A DNA stretch of 64,000 bases from an uncultured Pelagibacteraceae bacterium (lineage in GTDB: Bacteria > Pseudomonadota > Alphaproteobacteria > Pelagibacterales > Pelagibacteraceae). The translations under genes and the position numbers were made by a program. Shown in pieces: positions 25,097 through 34,268 of the stretch (the first letter of the stretch is position 1; each line of letters opens with the position of its first letter). Under the pieces are notes generated by a model. It was not told where the DNA came from and did no database searches. It worked only from the letters and a program-made list of their open reading frames with translations. The stretch is from the NCBI GenBank assembly GCA_902583455.1, contig CACHVY010000002.1, positions 98,276 to 162,275 of the forward strand, written 5' to 3'.

Positions 25097-27457
25097 TTAT
25101 CTTATTATTAATTGTTTATTTTTACAATTTATTGTTATTACAGAATTGTTTTTTATTTTTTCAAAATTATCATTACCTAATCCAATTACTGCAGGAATAT
25201 TTAGCTCTTCACACCTTATAGACATATGTGAATTAATACCTCCATATTTGGTTACTAATCCACCAATTTGATTTGAAAATATCCAATCAAAACCGGGGTC
25301 AGCGTTTTCAATTAATATAACTTTATTAGAAAGATTTAAATTAAAATTTTTATTTTTTATTTCTATAACTTTTCTTGTTATAACTTTATCAGTTACAAAA
25401 TTAGGTTTAGTTAATAAGTTTGAGGCAATAAAAAAATCATTAAAATTAGTTATCAAATAAGGCAATTTAGATTTCCTATTAATTAGTTCAAATTTTTTAT
25501 CTTCCATTATTATTTTATTTATAATTTTATTCTTATTTTTTTTTGTTAATTTAAATATATTATTTAAATCTAATTTTGAAAATTTATTTTTTGATATTTT
25601 AAAATGGCTTAAATAATATTTCAAAATTTCTAAAAGATCACTTAAAGATCTTGTGAATATAAATTTCGAATTTTCTCTTAATTTAATAGAAATTAAGCAA
25701 AATTTTATTAATTGATTATAATTTAAAGTAAAATTATTTTTTTTTAAAAATAGATTTATATTTTTTTTATCTCTTTCTTTTATTCTTGGAATTTTTAGCT
25801 CTAGAGAGAGTAATTCGTTTATTTTTTCGATCCTTCTTGTTTTTAATGAGGAGTTATACCTTTTTACATTTATATCGTATGTTCCAGGCCTCAAATGATA
25901 AAAATAATTATCAAATATTTTTTTATTTTTATCAGTTTTTCTGATCTTTTGAAGATTGATATAGAAAGTTGTAATTGAATTAATAGAATTAATTAATTTT
26001 ATATAACTAATTTTACTTATAATTTTTTTTTCAAATAGTGAGTTTAAGAATTTTTTTCCAATAAATGCATATCTAGCATAAATAGAAAAAGGTATTATTC
26101 CATTTTTCTTTATATTTAAAATTAAATTTTCTATTTCAAATTTTATTTTACTATAATTTTTTTTTTTAAAATTTTTTATAAGAAAAGTTCTGTCTTTTTC
26201 TAATTTAATCAAAGATTTATTTAGTAAAAATCCATCTTTATCAAAATTTAAAATTTTTTTATTAGTAAAAATTTGTAACTTTTTTAAATAATCAGTTTTT
26301 TCTTTATGATTTAAAAAATTATAATTTTTTAAAACTTTTGATTTTGTGAATGCATCATAGCTTCCATCTGAGATATCAAATTCAATTTTATCATGTAAAT
26401 ATGGTTTACTGATAAGTTCGTAAGACCAATAATTTACTATCTTCTTTGCAGTTTTATTTTTAATAACCGAGGGTAAAAAAGAGTAAAAACTAAGTCTAGC
26501 ATCAATAAATGGTTTTCCAGTAAATTTATACATTAGTGGTCTATCAACATTTTTATATCCCATTTTTTTTCTCGCTATAGACCAACTTTTTTTTGTAATC
26601 AGTTCGTAGTACAGTGAATAAGCTAAGTTGTTAGGTTGATAACCTATCATTTCTGCCGGATTCCAATCTGGCATCAGGCCAAATATAGAATATTTACCGA
26701 ATTTTTTATTAATTGAATTTATTTTTATAAAATTTTTCTGATTTTTTATAAGATTTTTATAAAATAGTTTTTTTTCAGAATTCTTCCAATTTTTTGTAGT
26801 TGATATTGGTCTAATTTGAAAAATGTTGACAATACCTTTCTTGTCAACTGCAAACTCAATATCAATTTTTGCATTGTTAATTTTTTTCTCTATTTCTATA
26901 ACTGAAAAAATTATTTTTCTAAATATTTTAGATCGAAGACCTCGTATATTTTTTTTAAAAATATGTATAACTCTTCCACCTGTTTTACTTCCAGATGTAA
27001 CAGTATTTGTGAGGCTTGAGGTATCATCATAGTTTATCACATAATAATCTGAACCATCTTGAATACTAAAATTGGTTACAACTCCACTTAACTTTGAGTT
27101 GAAGACGTAATTTTGAAAAATGATTTCACTTTGATTTATTATAAATTTACTTTTAGTCTTAGATTTGTATTGTTTGACTAATTTATTAATACCTAAAATT
27201 ATGTTTTTTTTTGAATTGTTTAAATCACTTAAACCATCAAATTCTCCAGCCATTGATTTATTTTTACTATCTTCAAGATAATAAGAAGATCTGATGCAAA
27301 TTTTTTTTGCTAGTTTTTTTATTATTAAATTTGAAATTTTATTTTTATTCTTAATAATATCCTCAATTTTATATTTGTAAAAAGTAGGAATAATTGATTT
27401 TTTCAAATTTAACTTTTTCAATTCAACTAAGTTTTTTGCTTTTGAGGAAAAATTCAT
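25097..27457 (-). CDS. PEP-synthase/PPDK-like kinase, candidate L-glutamine kinase (Cj1418-like)
   Basis: A 786-residue protein with an N-terminal PPDK/PEP-synthase ATP-grasp domain (residues 1 to about 235; CIRSSYYLED and a GRVIHIF..RGLRSK region), a long middle domain without recognisable homology, and a C-terminal phosphohistidine swivelling domain with GGINSHMSIRCEELNIPAVIG (catalytic H744). The C-terminal PEP-binding TIM barrel of real PEP synthase is absent. This layout is that of Cj1418, which phosphorylates the amide of L-glutamine (ATP to AMP + Pi). It heads a minus-strand operon with the Cj1417- and Cj1416-like genes. Rifampin phosphotransferase has a similar fold and is the main alternative. 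Confidence 0.72.
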   Translation of the reverse strand: MNFSSKAKNLVELKKLNLKKSIIPTFYKYKIEDIIKNKNKISNLIIKKLAKKICIRSSYYLEDSKNKSMAGEFDGLSDLNNSKKNIILGINKLVKQYKSKTKSKFIINQSEIIFQNYVFNSKLSGVVTNFSIQDGSDYYVINYDDTSSLTNTVTSGSKTGGRVIHIFKKNIRGLRSKIFRKIIFSVIEIEKKINNAKIDIEFAVDKKGIVNIFQIRPISTTKNWKNSEKKLFYKNLIKNQKNFIKINSINKKFGKYSIFGLMPDWNPAEMIGYQPNNLAYSLYYELITKKSWSIARKKMGYKNVDRPLMYKFTGKPFIDARLSFYSFLPSVIKNKTAKKIVNYWSYELISKPYLHDKIEFDISDGSYDAFTKSKVLKNYNFLNHKEKTDYLKKLQIFTNKKILNFDKDGFLLNKSLIKLEKDRTFLIKNFKKKNYSKIKFEIENLILNIKKNGIIPFSIYARYAFIGKKFLNSLFEKKIISKISYIKLINSINSITTFYINLQKIRKTDKNKKIFDNYFYHLRPGTYDINVKRYNSSLKTRRIEKINELLSLELKIPRIKERDKKNINLFLKKNNFTLNYNQLIKFCLISIKLRENSKFIFTRSLSDLLEILKYYLSHFKISKNKFSKLDLNNIFKLTKKNKNKIINKIIMEDKKFELINRKSKLPYLITNFNDFFIASNLLTKPNFVTDKVITRKVIEIKNKNFNLNLSNKVILIENADPGFDWIFSNQIGGLVTKYGGINSHMSIRCEELNIPAVIGLGNDNFEKIKNNSVITINCKNKQLIIR

Positions 27458-27530
27458 TTAGTATTTATATTTAAGATTTATATTTGTCTAAATATTGTCA
27501 AATTTGTATATAAATCAATTATATTATAAG

Positions 27531-28484
27531 ATGAAAACAGTAATAGTTTTAGGTACAGGTAATAGTGGTGCTGGTGCAATTCATGACTATCTTTTATCTA
27601 GAGAGGATTTTCAAAGCCCGTTCAGTGGTAAAGAGTTTAGAATTGTTAATGATCCCAATGGTATTGATCAATTATATGTAAGTTTGTATAAGAATTTTAG
27701 CATAAACGGTGCTGCCAAAAGTGTTGAAAGTTTTTTAAAATTTATAAAAAATTCATATAATTCAAATTATAACAAAAAAAATAAAGTTTATAATTCAGAT
27801 ATTTTAAAACTTGCAGATGAATTTACCAAAAATATCGTTGATATTAGTTACAATGGGTGTCCGCAATTTTTTTTTGATAAAATTACTTTTTATAAAAAAT
27901 TATATTTTTACTTTAAAAGATTTATTTTAAGAAAAAAGAGTAAAGAAATAAAAATGATTAACATGGTGATGCCTTGTGAAGAAGAAAAGTTTTTATATTT
28001 TTCAGAACAATTTTTAAATAAGTTGTTTGAGTCAAATAAAAATTATTCAGAAAACAAAAATATAGTTATTGAACAAGGTGGTAATATATTTGACCCTATT
28101 GGTTCTACAAAGTATTACGGTAGAAGAAAAATTATTATTGTCCAAAGATGTCCCAAAGCTATTTATTGGAGTATGAAAAGAAGAAACTCATTAAGTTATC
28201 CTGGTCATGATCTCAAAGTTTTTGTCAATTGGTATAAAAAAATAATGCAAAAAATTAATACAATTGAAATTGGAAAAATTATTCATATAAAATATGAAAA
28301 TTTTTTTTCAGATTTTAAAAACGAAAAAAATAAACTTTGCAAAGAATTAGAAATTTCATCTGAAATTAAAGATAACTTCGATTTAGATCATACTAAAAAA
28401 AATTTATTTAAATTTAAAGATAATCTTAAAAATGAAGAAATAGAATTTATTAACAAAGAATTGAAAGACTATATTCAATGTTAA
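27531..28484 (+). CDS. Sulfotransferase-fold protein
   Basis: A 317-residue protein with an N-terminal 5'-phosphosulfate-type loop GTGNSGAGAIHDYL (about 8-21) and a 3'-phosphate-type motif IIVQRCPKAIYWSMKRRNS (about 201-219), the two signatures of PAPS-dependent sulfotransferases; EFRIVNDPNG near residue 35 recurs in marine members. It would sulfate a glycan with PAPS. It is divergent from the glutamine-kinase-like gene with only 73 bp between them, so a shared control region is likely. I chose the ATG at 27531 over a TTG 36 bp upstream. Confidence 0.7.
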   Translation: MKTVIVLGTGNSGAGAIHDYLLSREDFQSPFSGKEFRIVNDPNGIDQLYVSLYKNFSINGAAKSVESFLKFIKNSYNSNYNKKNKVYNSDILKLADEFTKNIVDISYNGCPQFFFDKITFYKKLYFYFKRFILRKKSKEIKMINMVMPCEEEKFLYFSEQFLNKLFESNKNYSENKNIVIEQGGNIFDPIGSTKYYGRRKIIIVQRCPKAIYWSMKRRNSLSYPGHDLKVFVNWYKKIMQKINTIEIGKIIHIKYENFFSDFKNEKNKLCKELEISSEIKDNFDLDHTKKNLFKFKDNLKNEEIEFINKELKDYIQC

Positions 28485-29587
28485 TAAAAAAAATAATCTA
28501 TATAGCTGACTTTTCTCTTCCTAATAAGTCTGCTTATGCTTTACATGTGTTAAAGATATGTGATGCTTTTGGCGAATATACAAAAAAAAAAGTAGAATTA
28601 ATTATTCCTTTTATATCAAAGAGATATACAATAAAAAAAATTAAAGAAGATTATAAGCTTAAATATAACATTAAAATAAAAAGCTTTTATAACGAAAAAA
28701 TCAAATTAAGTTTTTTTAAAAGAATTTTTTTTGCTTTTAAAATATCAAATTATTTAAATATTTATAAAGATACTTCTTTAATAATCTCAAGAAGTATAAT
28801 TCCAAGTTTATTTTTAAGTTTTTTCAATATTAAGAATATTCTAGAAATTCATACAGAAATGACAGGTTTGACTAAATACATTTTTTTCTTAACAAAACTT
28901 AAAAGAGTCAAAAAAAATTTAAAGTTTATTTTTATTAATAGAAAATTAAAAGAAAAATTTAATATTCCTAATGCTAAATCTATAGTTTTATTTGACGCGG
29001 TAGATAATAGAGACTTTAACAAACATAAAAAAAAATTAATAAAAAATACTTGTTTTTATTCTGGAAGTTTTACTGAAGGAAAGGGATTAGAGTTAATTTT
29101 AAAAATATCAAAAAAGTTACCCAATATAAACTTTCATTTATATGGAAATAATGAAACAATTTTTAACAAATCAATTTTGAATGGAATTCCTAGAAATGTA
29201 CATTTTAAAGGATATTTTACATACTCTGAACTAACAAAAAAGATTAATCATTATAAAATTTTATTAATGCCGTATCAACAAAAGGTAGGAGTATTAATAA
29301 AAAATATAAACGTTGCTAATTATTTTTCTCCAATGAAAATGTTTGAATATATGGCCGCTGGAGGAATAATTATTGCATCAGATTTAAAAGTATATAGACA
29401 TATATTGAAAAAAAACTATAACTCAATTTTAATTAAACCTAACGACTATAAAACTTGGCAAAAAAATATAATCACAATTATGAAATCAAATAAATATTTT
29501 TACTTGGGTAAAAATGCAAAAAAAGATGTGATAAAATATACTTGGATTTTAAGGGTTAAAAAAATAATTCAATTCAATGAAAAATAA
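28478..29587 (+). CDS. GT4-family glycosyltransferase
   Basis: A 369-residue GT-B glycosyltransferase with YIADFSLPNKSAYALH at the N-terminus, YSGSFTEGKGLELI (about 189-202) starting the C-terminal domain and FSPMKMFEYMAAGGII (about 286-301) at the donor site. It is laid out like the GT at 22027-23139 and may be a distant paralogue. The start overlaps the sulfotransferase-like gene by 7 bp and the stop overlaps the next epimerase by 11 bp, so the three form a plus-strand operon. Confidence 0.8.
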   Translation: MLIKKIIYIADFSLPNKSAYALHVLKICDAFGEYTKKKVELIIPFISKRYTIKKIKEDYKLKYNIKIKSFYNEKIKLSFFKRIFFAFKISNYLNIYKDTSLIISRSIIPSLFLSFFNIKNILEIHTEMTGLTKYIFFLTKLKRVKKNLKFIFINRKLKEKFNIPNAKSIVLFDAVDNRDFNKHKKKLIKNTCFYSGSFTEGKGLELILKISKKLPNINFHLYGNNETIFNKSILNGIPRNVHFKGYFTYSELTKKINHYKILLMPYQQKVGVLIKNINVANYFSPMKMFEYMAAGGIIIASDLKVYRHILKKNYNSILIKPNDYKTWQKNIITIMKSNKYFYLGKNAKKDVIKYTWILRVKKIIQFNEK

Positions 29588-30530
29588 AAAAATTATTGTA
29601 ACCGGCTCATCAGGTTTTATTGGATTTCATGTAAGCAAGCTACTTTTGGAAAATAATTTTATCTTAATGGGGATAGATAATCATAATAATTATTATGATC
29701 CAAAATTAAAAATTAAAAGATGCAATTTATTAAAGAAATATAAAAATTTTAAATTTATTAAATTGGATATTAAGAAAAAAAATGAAACTGAAAAAGTTTT
29801 CAAAAGATTTAATGCTGACATCATAATTCATTTAGCTGCCCAAGCTGGTGTAAGATATTCTTTTATAAATCCAAAAAAATACATTGACTCAAATATTACA
29901 GGTTTCTCAAATATCTTTGAGATAATGAGAAAAATATCTTTAAATAAAATAATTTATGCCTCATCTAGTTCTGTATATGGTGATTGTAAAACGTTCCCTT
30001 TTCATGAAAATTTAGAACTTAACCCACTAAATTTTTATGGACAAACTAAATTAATGAATGAAAATATATCAAAAGTTTATGAAAAAAATTTTAATATAAA
30101 ATCAATAGGTTTAAGGTTTTTTACAGTTTATGGTCCTTATGGAAGACCAGATATGTTTATTCCAAAAATTATAAAAAGAATTAAAAAAAATAAACCTGTA
30201 GAACTATATAATTATGGTAATCACTTTCGTGATTTTACTTATGTTGAGGACGTAGGTAAAATTATTTTAAAAATTATAAATAAATTTAATTATAATTCTA
30301 ACTTAAGAATATTAAATATTTGTAGAGGTAAAGAGATAAATATTAAACGAGTTATTAATATTATTGAAAAAAAGTTAAATAAAAAGATTAAAGTCATAAA
30401 CAAACCATTCCAAAGAGGAGATATGAAGAAAACGTATGGTGATAATTCTTTAATATCAAAAAATTATAAATTAAAAAAATTTCAAGAATTTGAGCAAGGA
30501 ATTAATAAAACTTTAGATATAGATTATTAA
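29577..30530 (+). CDS. UDP-glucuronate 4-epimerase-like extended SDR
   Basis: A 317-residue NAD-dependent epimerase. GSSGFIG (10-16) binds NAD; catalytic YASSSSVYG (about 127-135) and Y154-x3-K158 are in place. The strings NYYDPKLK, AAQAGVRYSF, LRFFTVYGPYGRPDMF and YNYG..RDFTYVEDV match UDP-GlcA C4-epimerases, which make UDP-galacturonate. This predicts an acidic sugar in the surface polymer. It closes the plus-strand operon with the sulfotransferase-like gene and the GT4. Confidence 0.82.
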   Translation: MKNKKIIVTGSSGFIGFHVSKLLLENNFILMGIDNHNNYYDPKLKIKRCNLLKKYKNFKFIKLDIKKKNETEKVFKRFNADIIIHLAAQAGVRYSFINPKKYIDSNITGFSNIFEIMRKISLNKIIYASSSSVYGDCKTFPFHENLELNPLNFYGQTKLMNENISKVYEKNFNIKSIGLRFFTVYGPYGRPDMFIPKIIKRIKKNKPVELYNYGNHFRDFTYVEDVGKIILKIINKFNYNSNLRILNICRGKEINIKRVINIIEKKLNKKIKVINKPFQRGDMKKTYGDNSLISKNYKLKKFQEFEQGINKTLDIDY

Positions 30531-30561
30531 TAATAGAATTACTATTTTTTGGAAAAAAATT

Positions 30562-31167
30562 TTAGGAAAAATAAATTTCATCAATAGCATTGCAATATTT
30601 TGAAAATCTAATTTTTTCAAAATGGAAATTTTTATCAATGTAATTTGAAGCGTTTATATCGTTTGACTTTACTTCAACAATAATCTGATCTTTTATAGGT
30701 ATCATATATTTCTTTTTTTTAAATTTTGAATATTTAATATTTTTATCAATAGTTAATCTAAAATTTAACAAATTATAATATTCTCTATAATAGTTCGTCT
30801 CAACTATTGGATAACATTGTCCATACTCAAAATCGTAGAAGCCTGTTTTTAATAATTTTTCAAAATTTAAATTTTTTTTTGAAACTTTTATTTTACCCTC
30901 AGGGGAATTAATTTTTATTTCAAAACTATAGTTTCTATTTGAACTTTTAGACATTTTATTTGGGTAAGATCTCAATCTTATTTTTTTTCGGGGTACTGTA
31001 CCTTCTAAAGAGTCATAATAAGACTTCATTTGACTATTATCAAAATAAATAGAATTTATCTCTCTCTTGGGATATAAGATATTAGCTTTATTTGTAGATA
31101 AAAATTTATATAGATAATTTAATTTAGTTTTTTCAATTTTATATTTATTTTCAATTCTAAATTTCAT
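30562..31167 (-). CDS. VTC-domain protein (polyphosphate-polymerase-like)
   Basis: A 201-residue protein matching the VTC domain, the tunnel-fold (CYTH-related) catalytic module of yeast Vtc4 that polymerises polyphosphate from ATP. Visible hallmarks are the N-terminal FRIENKYKI, SIYFDNSQMKSYYDSLEG, the basic RKKIRLRSY (about 60-69), FEIKIN and IIVEVKSN, then RFSKYCNA at the end. It overlaps the CotH-like gene by 11 bp and belongs to a VTC-CotH-DUF4956 trio known from many bacteria without a settled function. Confidence 0.8.
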   Translation of the reverse strand: MKFRIENKYKIEKTKLNYLYKFLSTNKANILYPKREINSIYFDNSQMKSYYDSLEGTVPRKKIRLRSYPNKMSKSSNRNYSFEIKINSPEGKIKVSKKNLNFEKLLKTGFYDFEYGQCYPIVETNYYREYYNLLNFRLTIDKNIKYSKFKKKKYMIPIKDQIIVEVKSNDINASNYIDKNFHFEKIRFSKYCNAIDEIYFS

Positions 31168-33466
31168 TTATAATATCAATAGTTGATCCATCATCTACAA
31201 TAACTTTATTTTTATAATCTCTACAAATAAATTTGTTTATCAAAATTTTTCCATAACCAAACTCTTGTTTTTTATTATACGCAGTTAGGCAATTTTCTAA
31301 ATTACTCATATCCATAAAATCTATTTCACTCACTGAAGAGTCTTTTGATGCAAACCCAGAGTAACTATTTTTAACAACCAAATTTTTGATATTAAAAAAT
31401 GAACTTTCTCCAACAGAAATACCTTTATCACCACAATCATTTAAAATTGCGTTAATTATAAAGTAATTTCCAAATGAAAAATCGGCACAATCATTCATTG
31501 AATTATTTACAACTAAATTTTCAATTTTTATTGATGAAAAATCAATATCTAGCCCATCTGATTTAGAATTATCAATATCTACTTTTTTAACAGATCCTAT
31601 TGAGCGAATTATATTCACTGTATCCTCACAATTAAAATCTGCTGCATTTATTTCTAAATCTATTAAATTTGAATCTAAAATTGTTAAACAACCAGTCAAA
31701 TTAAAAAGATTGTCAAATCTTATATTTTCTTTAATTGAAGAATTGTTCAAATAAATTTTTAAATTATCTAATTCAGAATCGTAAATTATTACTCTTCCAG
31801 AATTTTTAATATAATTTAAATTTAGAATATTTTCTTCTTCATTGTAAGAAATTTTAATATTATTATTGTGAAATAAGTTTATTTTTTTTCCAATTTGCTT
31901 TTTTGCGAATACATTCTTTAAATCATTATCAACTTTTCCAAATTCTCCTTTTAAATATTGCCGTTTATTCATTCCTATAAAAATTAGATAATCATTATTG
32001 AAACTTTTTTGGTTAATTATATTATCTAGCTCTAGAAAATTAATTTTTTTTATTTTACAATTTGATAAATTATAGTCACATATTTCTATATTTTTTAAAT
32101 CATAATTAGTGTTTAATTTTTGATTATCAATTAGGAAATATAACTTTACCTGTTCATTTAAACCCATATTTTTTTCATAATTTTTATAGATTTGATTAGG
32201 CGACGATATCAGTTTTTCATCTAAATTATTTTGATAATTTTTAATTTTCTCTAATCGAATAATTATTTTTGATAAGACTAAATCTAATTTTTTTTTATCA
32301 AATTCTTTGAGACCATTATTTTTTAAATTTGTAAGTAAATCAAGTCTATTAATTTTTTGCAAATGTTCTAACATACTTTTTGATCCATAAATTGCTGATT
32401 TTGTTACAACAGGGTTTCTATATCTTTCACTCTTTGATCGAGTGTAATTTTTTTTGTAATCAAAAAATAATTCCTCTATTTTTTTCCATGGTGCAAAATA
32501 TAAATTTTCATATTTTCCATTATATGGATTATAATTTATAGTTGATAATATTTTAGACATACCATCATAATAAATTGGCTCCATTCTTGAATATATTGAG
32601 TCATAGTAAAACCTTCTATCGTCATAACTTAAACCATGCGCCGCTCCAATTCCGTACATTAAAGCATCAAATTTATTTATTTTAAAAAATTTTTCACTGC
32701 CAGGATTTTTGAATCTTAAAGTTTCATCTTCATTTATTCCTGTTCTAAATTTATAAGAATTTAATATTTGTGAATTATATTCTTTTATAGCATTTAAAGA
32801 GATTTGAAACTTATTATAATTATCTTTTATCCATTCAGAATTTGAAACCCTAGCCATTTGAAGGTAATCATTTGAAAAATCTTCTTTTGACTCTAATATT
32901 GGCCCTTCGATGAAATTATTATTTTCTATAAATTCTTTTTTTAAAGACTCTTGAAAAATATATAAGGTCATCTTATCACCTACTTTTACATTAACGTAAA
33001 AAGTTCTTGGTGATAAAAAACCTAAAAATTTGAATAATGTAGTTGCAAAAATTTCGTTAGAAAAATATCTTGTTCTAGGTCTTAGTAATTTAAAATTCGT
33101 TATACCGTTGATATTGCCATCTTTTAAATTAACTCTTAAACTTGGTATAGGAAAACCATCTATAATTTCTATATGATCTAAAAAATCTCCATGAACTCTT
33201 ACTTTTGAAAAAAAACTACAACTATTACCATTTTTGTAATTTACAATTATAGATGCTTTATATCTTTCTTTATTAATTACTATTTTTTCATTTTTATAAT
33301 CTTTAATTAGAGTTTCACTTATTTTTCTGAAAAATTTCCTACTATTATCGATATTTATTTCTAAGTTTTTTATACGTAATTCTTGTTCTACTTTTTTATA
33401 ATTACATTCAGCGTTCGAATTTGAAACATTAAAAAAAATTAAAACAAAAATAATAAATCTTTTCAT
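31157..33466 (-). CDS. CotH-kinase-like exported protein with beta-helix C-terminus
   Basis: A 769-residue protein with a signal peptide (1-19). Residues about 60-420 resemble CotH, a spore-coat-associated atypical protein kinase: KVRVHGDFLDHIE, NFKLLRPRTRYFSNEIF, the FVNV..YIFQESLKKEFIE lobe and YDGMSKIL. Residues about 550-765 are made of short repeated strands (IDFSSIKIENLVVNNS, NDCGDKGISVG, FFNIKNLVVKNS), typical of a right-handed parallel beta-helix. The export signal and beta-helix place it in the periplasm or on the surface. It lies between the VTC and DUF4956 genes and 16 bp after the latter. Confidence 0.75.
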   Translation of the reverse strand: MKRFIIFVLIFFNVSNSNAECNYKKVEQELRIKNLEINIDNSRKFFRKISETLIKDYKNEKIVINKERYKASIIVNYKNGNSCSFFSKVRVHGDFLDHIEIIDGFPIPSLRVNLKDGNINGITNFKLLRPRTRYFSNEIFATTLFKFLGFLSPRTFYVNVKVGDKMTLYIFQESLKKEFIENNNFIEGPILESKEDFSNDYLQMARVSNSEWIKDNYNKFQISLNAIKEYNSQILNSYKFRTGINEDETLRFKNPGSEKFFKINKFDALMYGIGAAHGLSYDDRRFYYDSIYSRMEPIYYDGMSKILSTINYNPYNGKYENLYFAPWKKIEELFFDYKKNYTRSKSERYRNPVVTKSAIYGSKSMLEHLQKINRLDLLTNLKNNGLKEFDKKKLDLVLSKIIIRLEKIKNYQNNLDEKLISSPNQIYKNYEKNMGLNEQVKLYFLIDNQKLNTNYDLKNIEICDYNLSNCKIKKINFLELDNIINQKSFNNDYLIFIGMNKRQYLKGEFGKVDNDLKNVFAKKQIGKKINLFHNNNIKISYNEEENILNLNYIKNSGRVIIYDSELDNLKIYLNNSSIKENIRFDNLFNLTGCLTILDSNLIDLEINAADFNCEDTVNIIRSIGSVKKVDIDNSKSDGLDIDFSSIKIENLVVNNSMNDCADFSFGNYFIINAILNDCGDKGISVGESSFFNIKNLVVKNSYSGFASKDSSVSEIDFMDMSNLENCLTAYNKKQEFGYGKILINKFICRDYKNKVIVDDGSTIDIINEI

Positions 33467-33482
33467 TTCTTATAATTTATTA

Positions 33483-34118
33483 TTAATTATATCTAATTTC
33501 AATATTGGTGATTTCTTTTAATTCTAAAAGTTTACTCTTTAAAGAATTTACTTCATCATTTTTTTTTAAAGAGATTTTGTAAAAGAATATATCTCCATTT
33601 TTTGAAAAATATTCAATATTTTTATGTTCCTCTAAAAATTTAATCTTTTTACTTGACTCTATTTCTAATAAAATTCTCTGTTCATTGTCATTAGTTGCAA
33701 AAGAATAATTAAATAAATTTAAATTTGTTTTTGAAACCATGAATTCAAATAATTTTGAAAAAATTAATGATGCTATTACTATTAATGTAATTAAAAGGCC
33801 CCATTTAATATTTACTCCAAAGGAGATGCCGCTTGTTATTAATGTAAAATACATTACCAGCTCTAAAGGATTTTTAACTGGATTTCTGAACCTCACAATT
33901 GACAATGCTCCTATCATTCCTAATGATAAAGCTAAATTATTAGAAATAACTTTAGTAATTACATAAGTGGTAATTGGTAAAATTAAAAAAGTTAAGAAAT
34001 AATGTAAAGTATTTACCCAATTTTGTTTAATTAATACTAATGTGAAATAAATTAATAATCCTGAAAAAATTGTCAGCAGGATAGATAATACAGGATATAA
34101 AGTTGTTAAAAGTTTCAA
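33483..34118 (-). CDS. DUF4956 membrane protein
   Basis: A 211-residue protein with about four transmembrane segments in the first 130 residues and a soluble alpha/beta C-terminal part. The stretch SLGMIGALSIVRFRNPVKNP (about 71-90) is the DUF4956 signature. In other bacteria this family is regularly encoded with VTC-domain and CotH-like proteins, as here. No reaction is known. As the first gene of the minus-strand trio, it may anchor the other two at the membrane. Confidence 0.8.
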   Translation of the reverse strand: MKLLTTLYPVLSILLTIFSGLLIYFTLVLIKQNWVNTLHYFLTFLILPITTYVITKVISNNLALSLGMIGALSIVRFRNPVKNPLELVMYFTLITSGISFGVNIKWGLLITLIVIASLIFSKLFEFMVSKTNLNLFNYSFATNDNEQRILLEIESSKKIKFLEEHKNIEYFSKNGDIFFYKISLKKNDEVNSLKSKLLELKEITNIEIRYN

Positions 34119-34268
34119 AATTTTTAAATTAATAATAAAAAATTATATTTAATTTATACATCTTATTTAAGTTATTAGAAAGTATAAAAGTTGCAAAATT
34201 ATTTTAGTTTGTTAGAGGGTTTAGTGAGCAGACAAATTTAATTTTTTAATTAATAGAAATATAAACTC
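34119..34268. other. Intergenic gap before the DUF4956 trio
   Basis: These 150 bp are AT-rich and hold no ORF or RNA that I can support. They probably carry the promoter for the minus-strand DUF4956-CotH-VTC operon; several -10-like hexamers occur but none with a convincing -35. Confidence 0.4.

Noticed and set aside
25097..27457. Reading the 786-residue kinase as PEP synthase (PpsA)
   Set aside because: It has the ATP-grasp and phosphohistidine domains but lacks the C-terminal PEP-binding TIM barrel, and its neighbours are a C26 hydrolase and a cytidylyltransferase.
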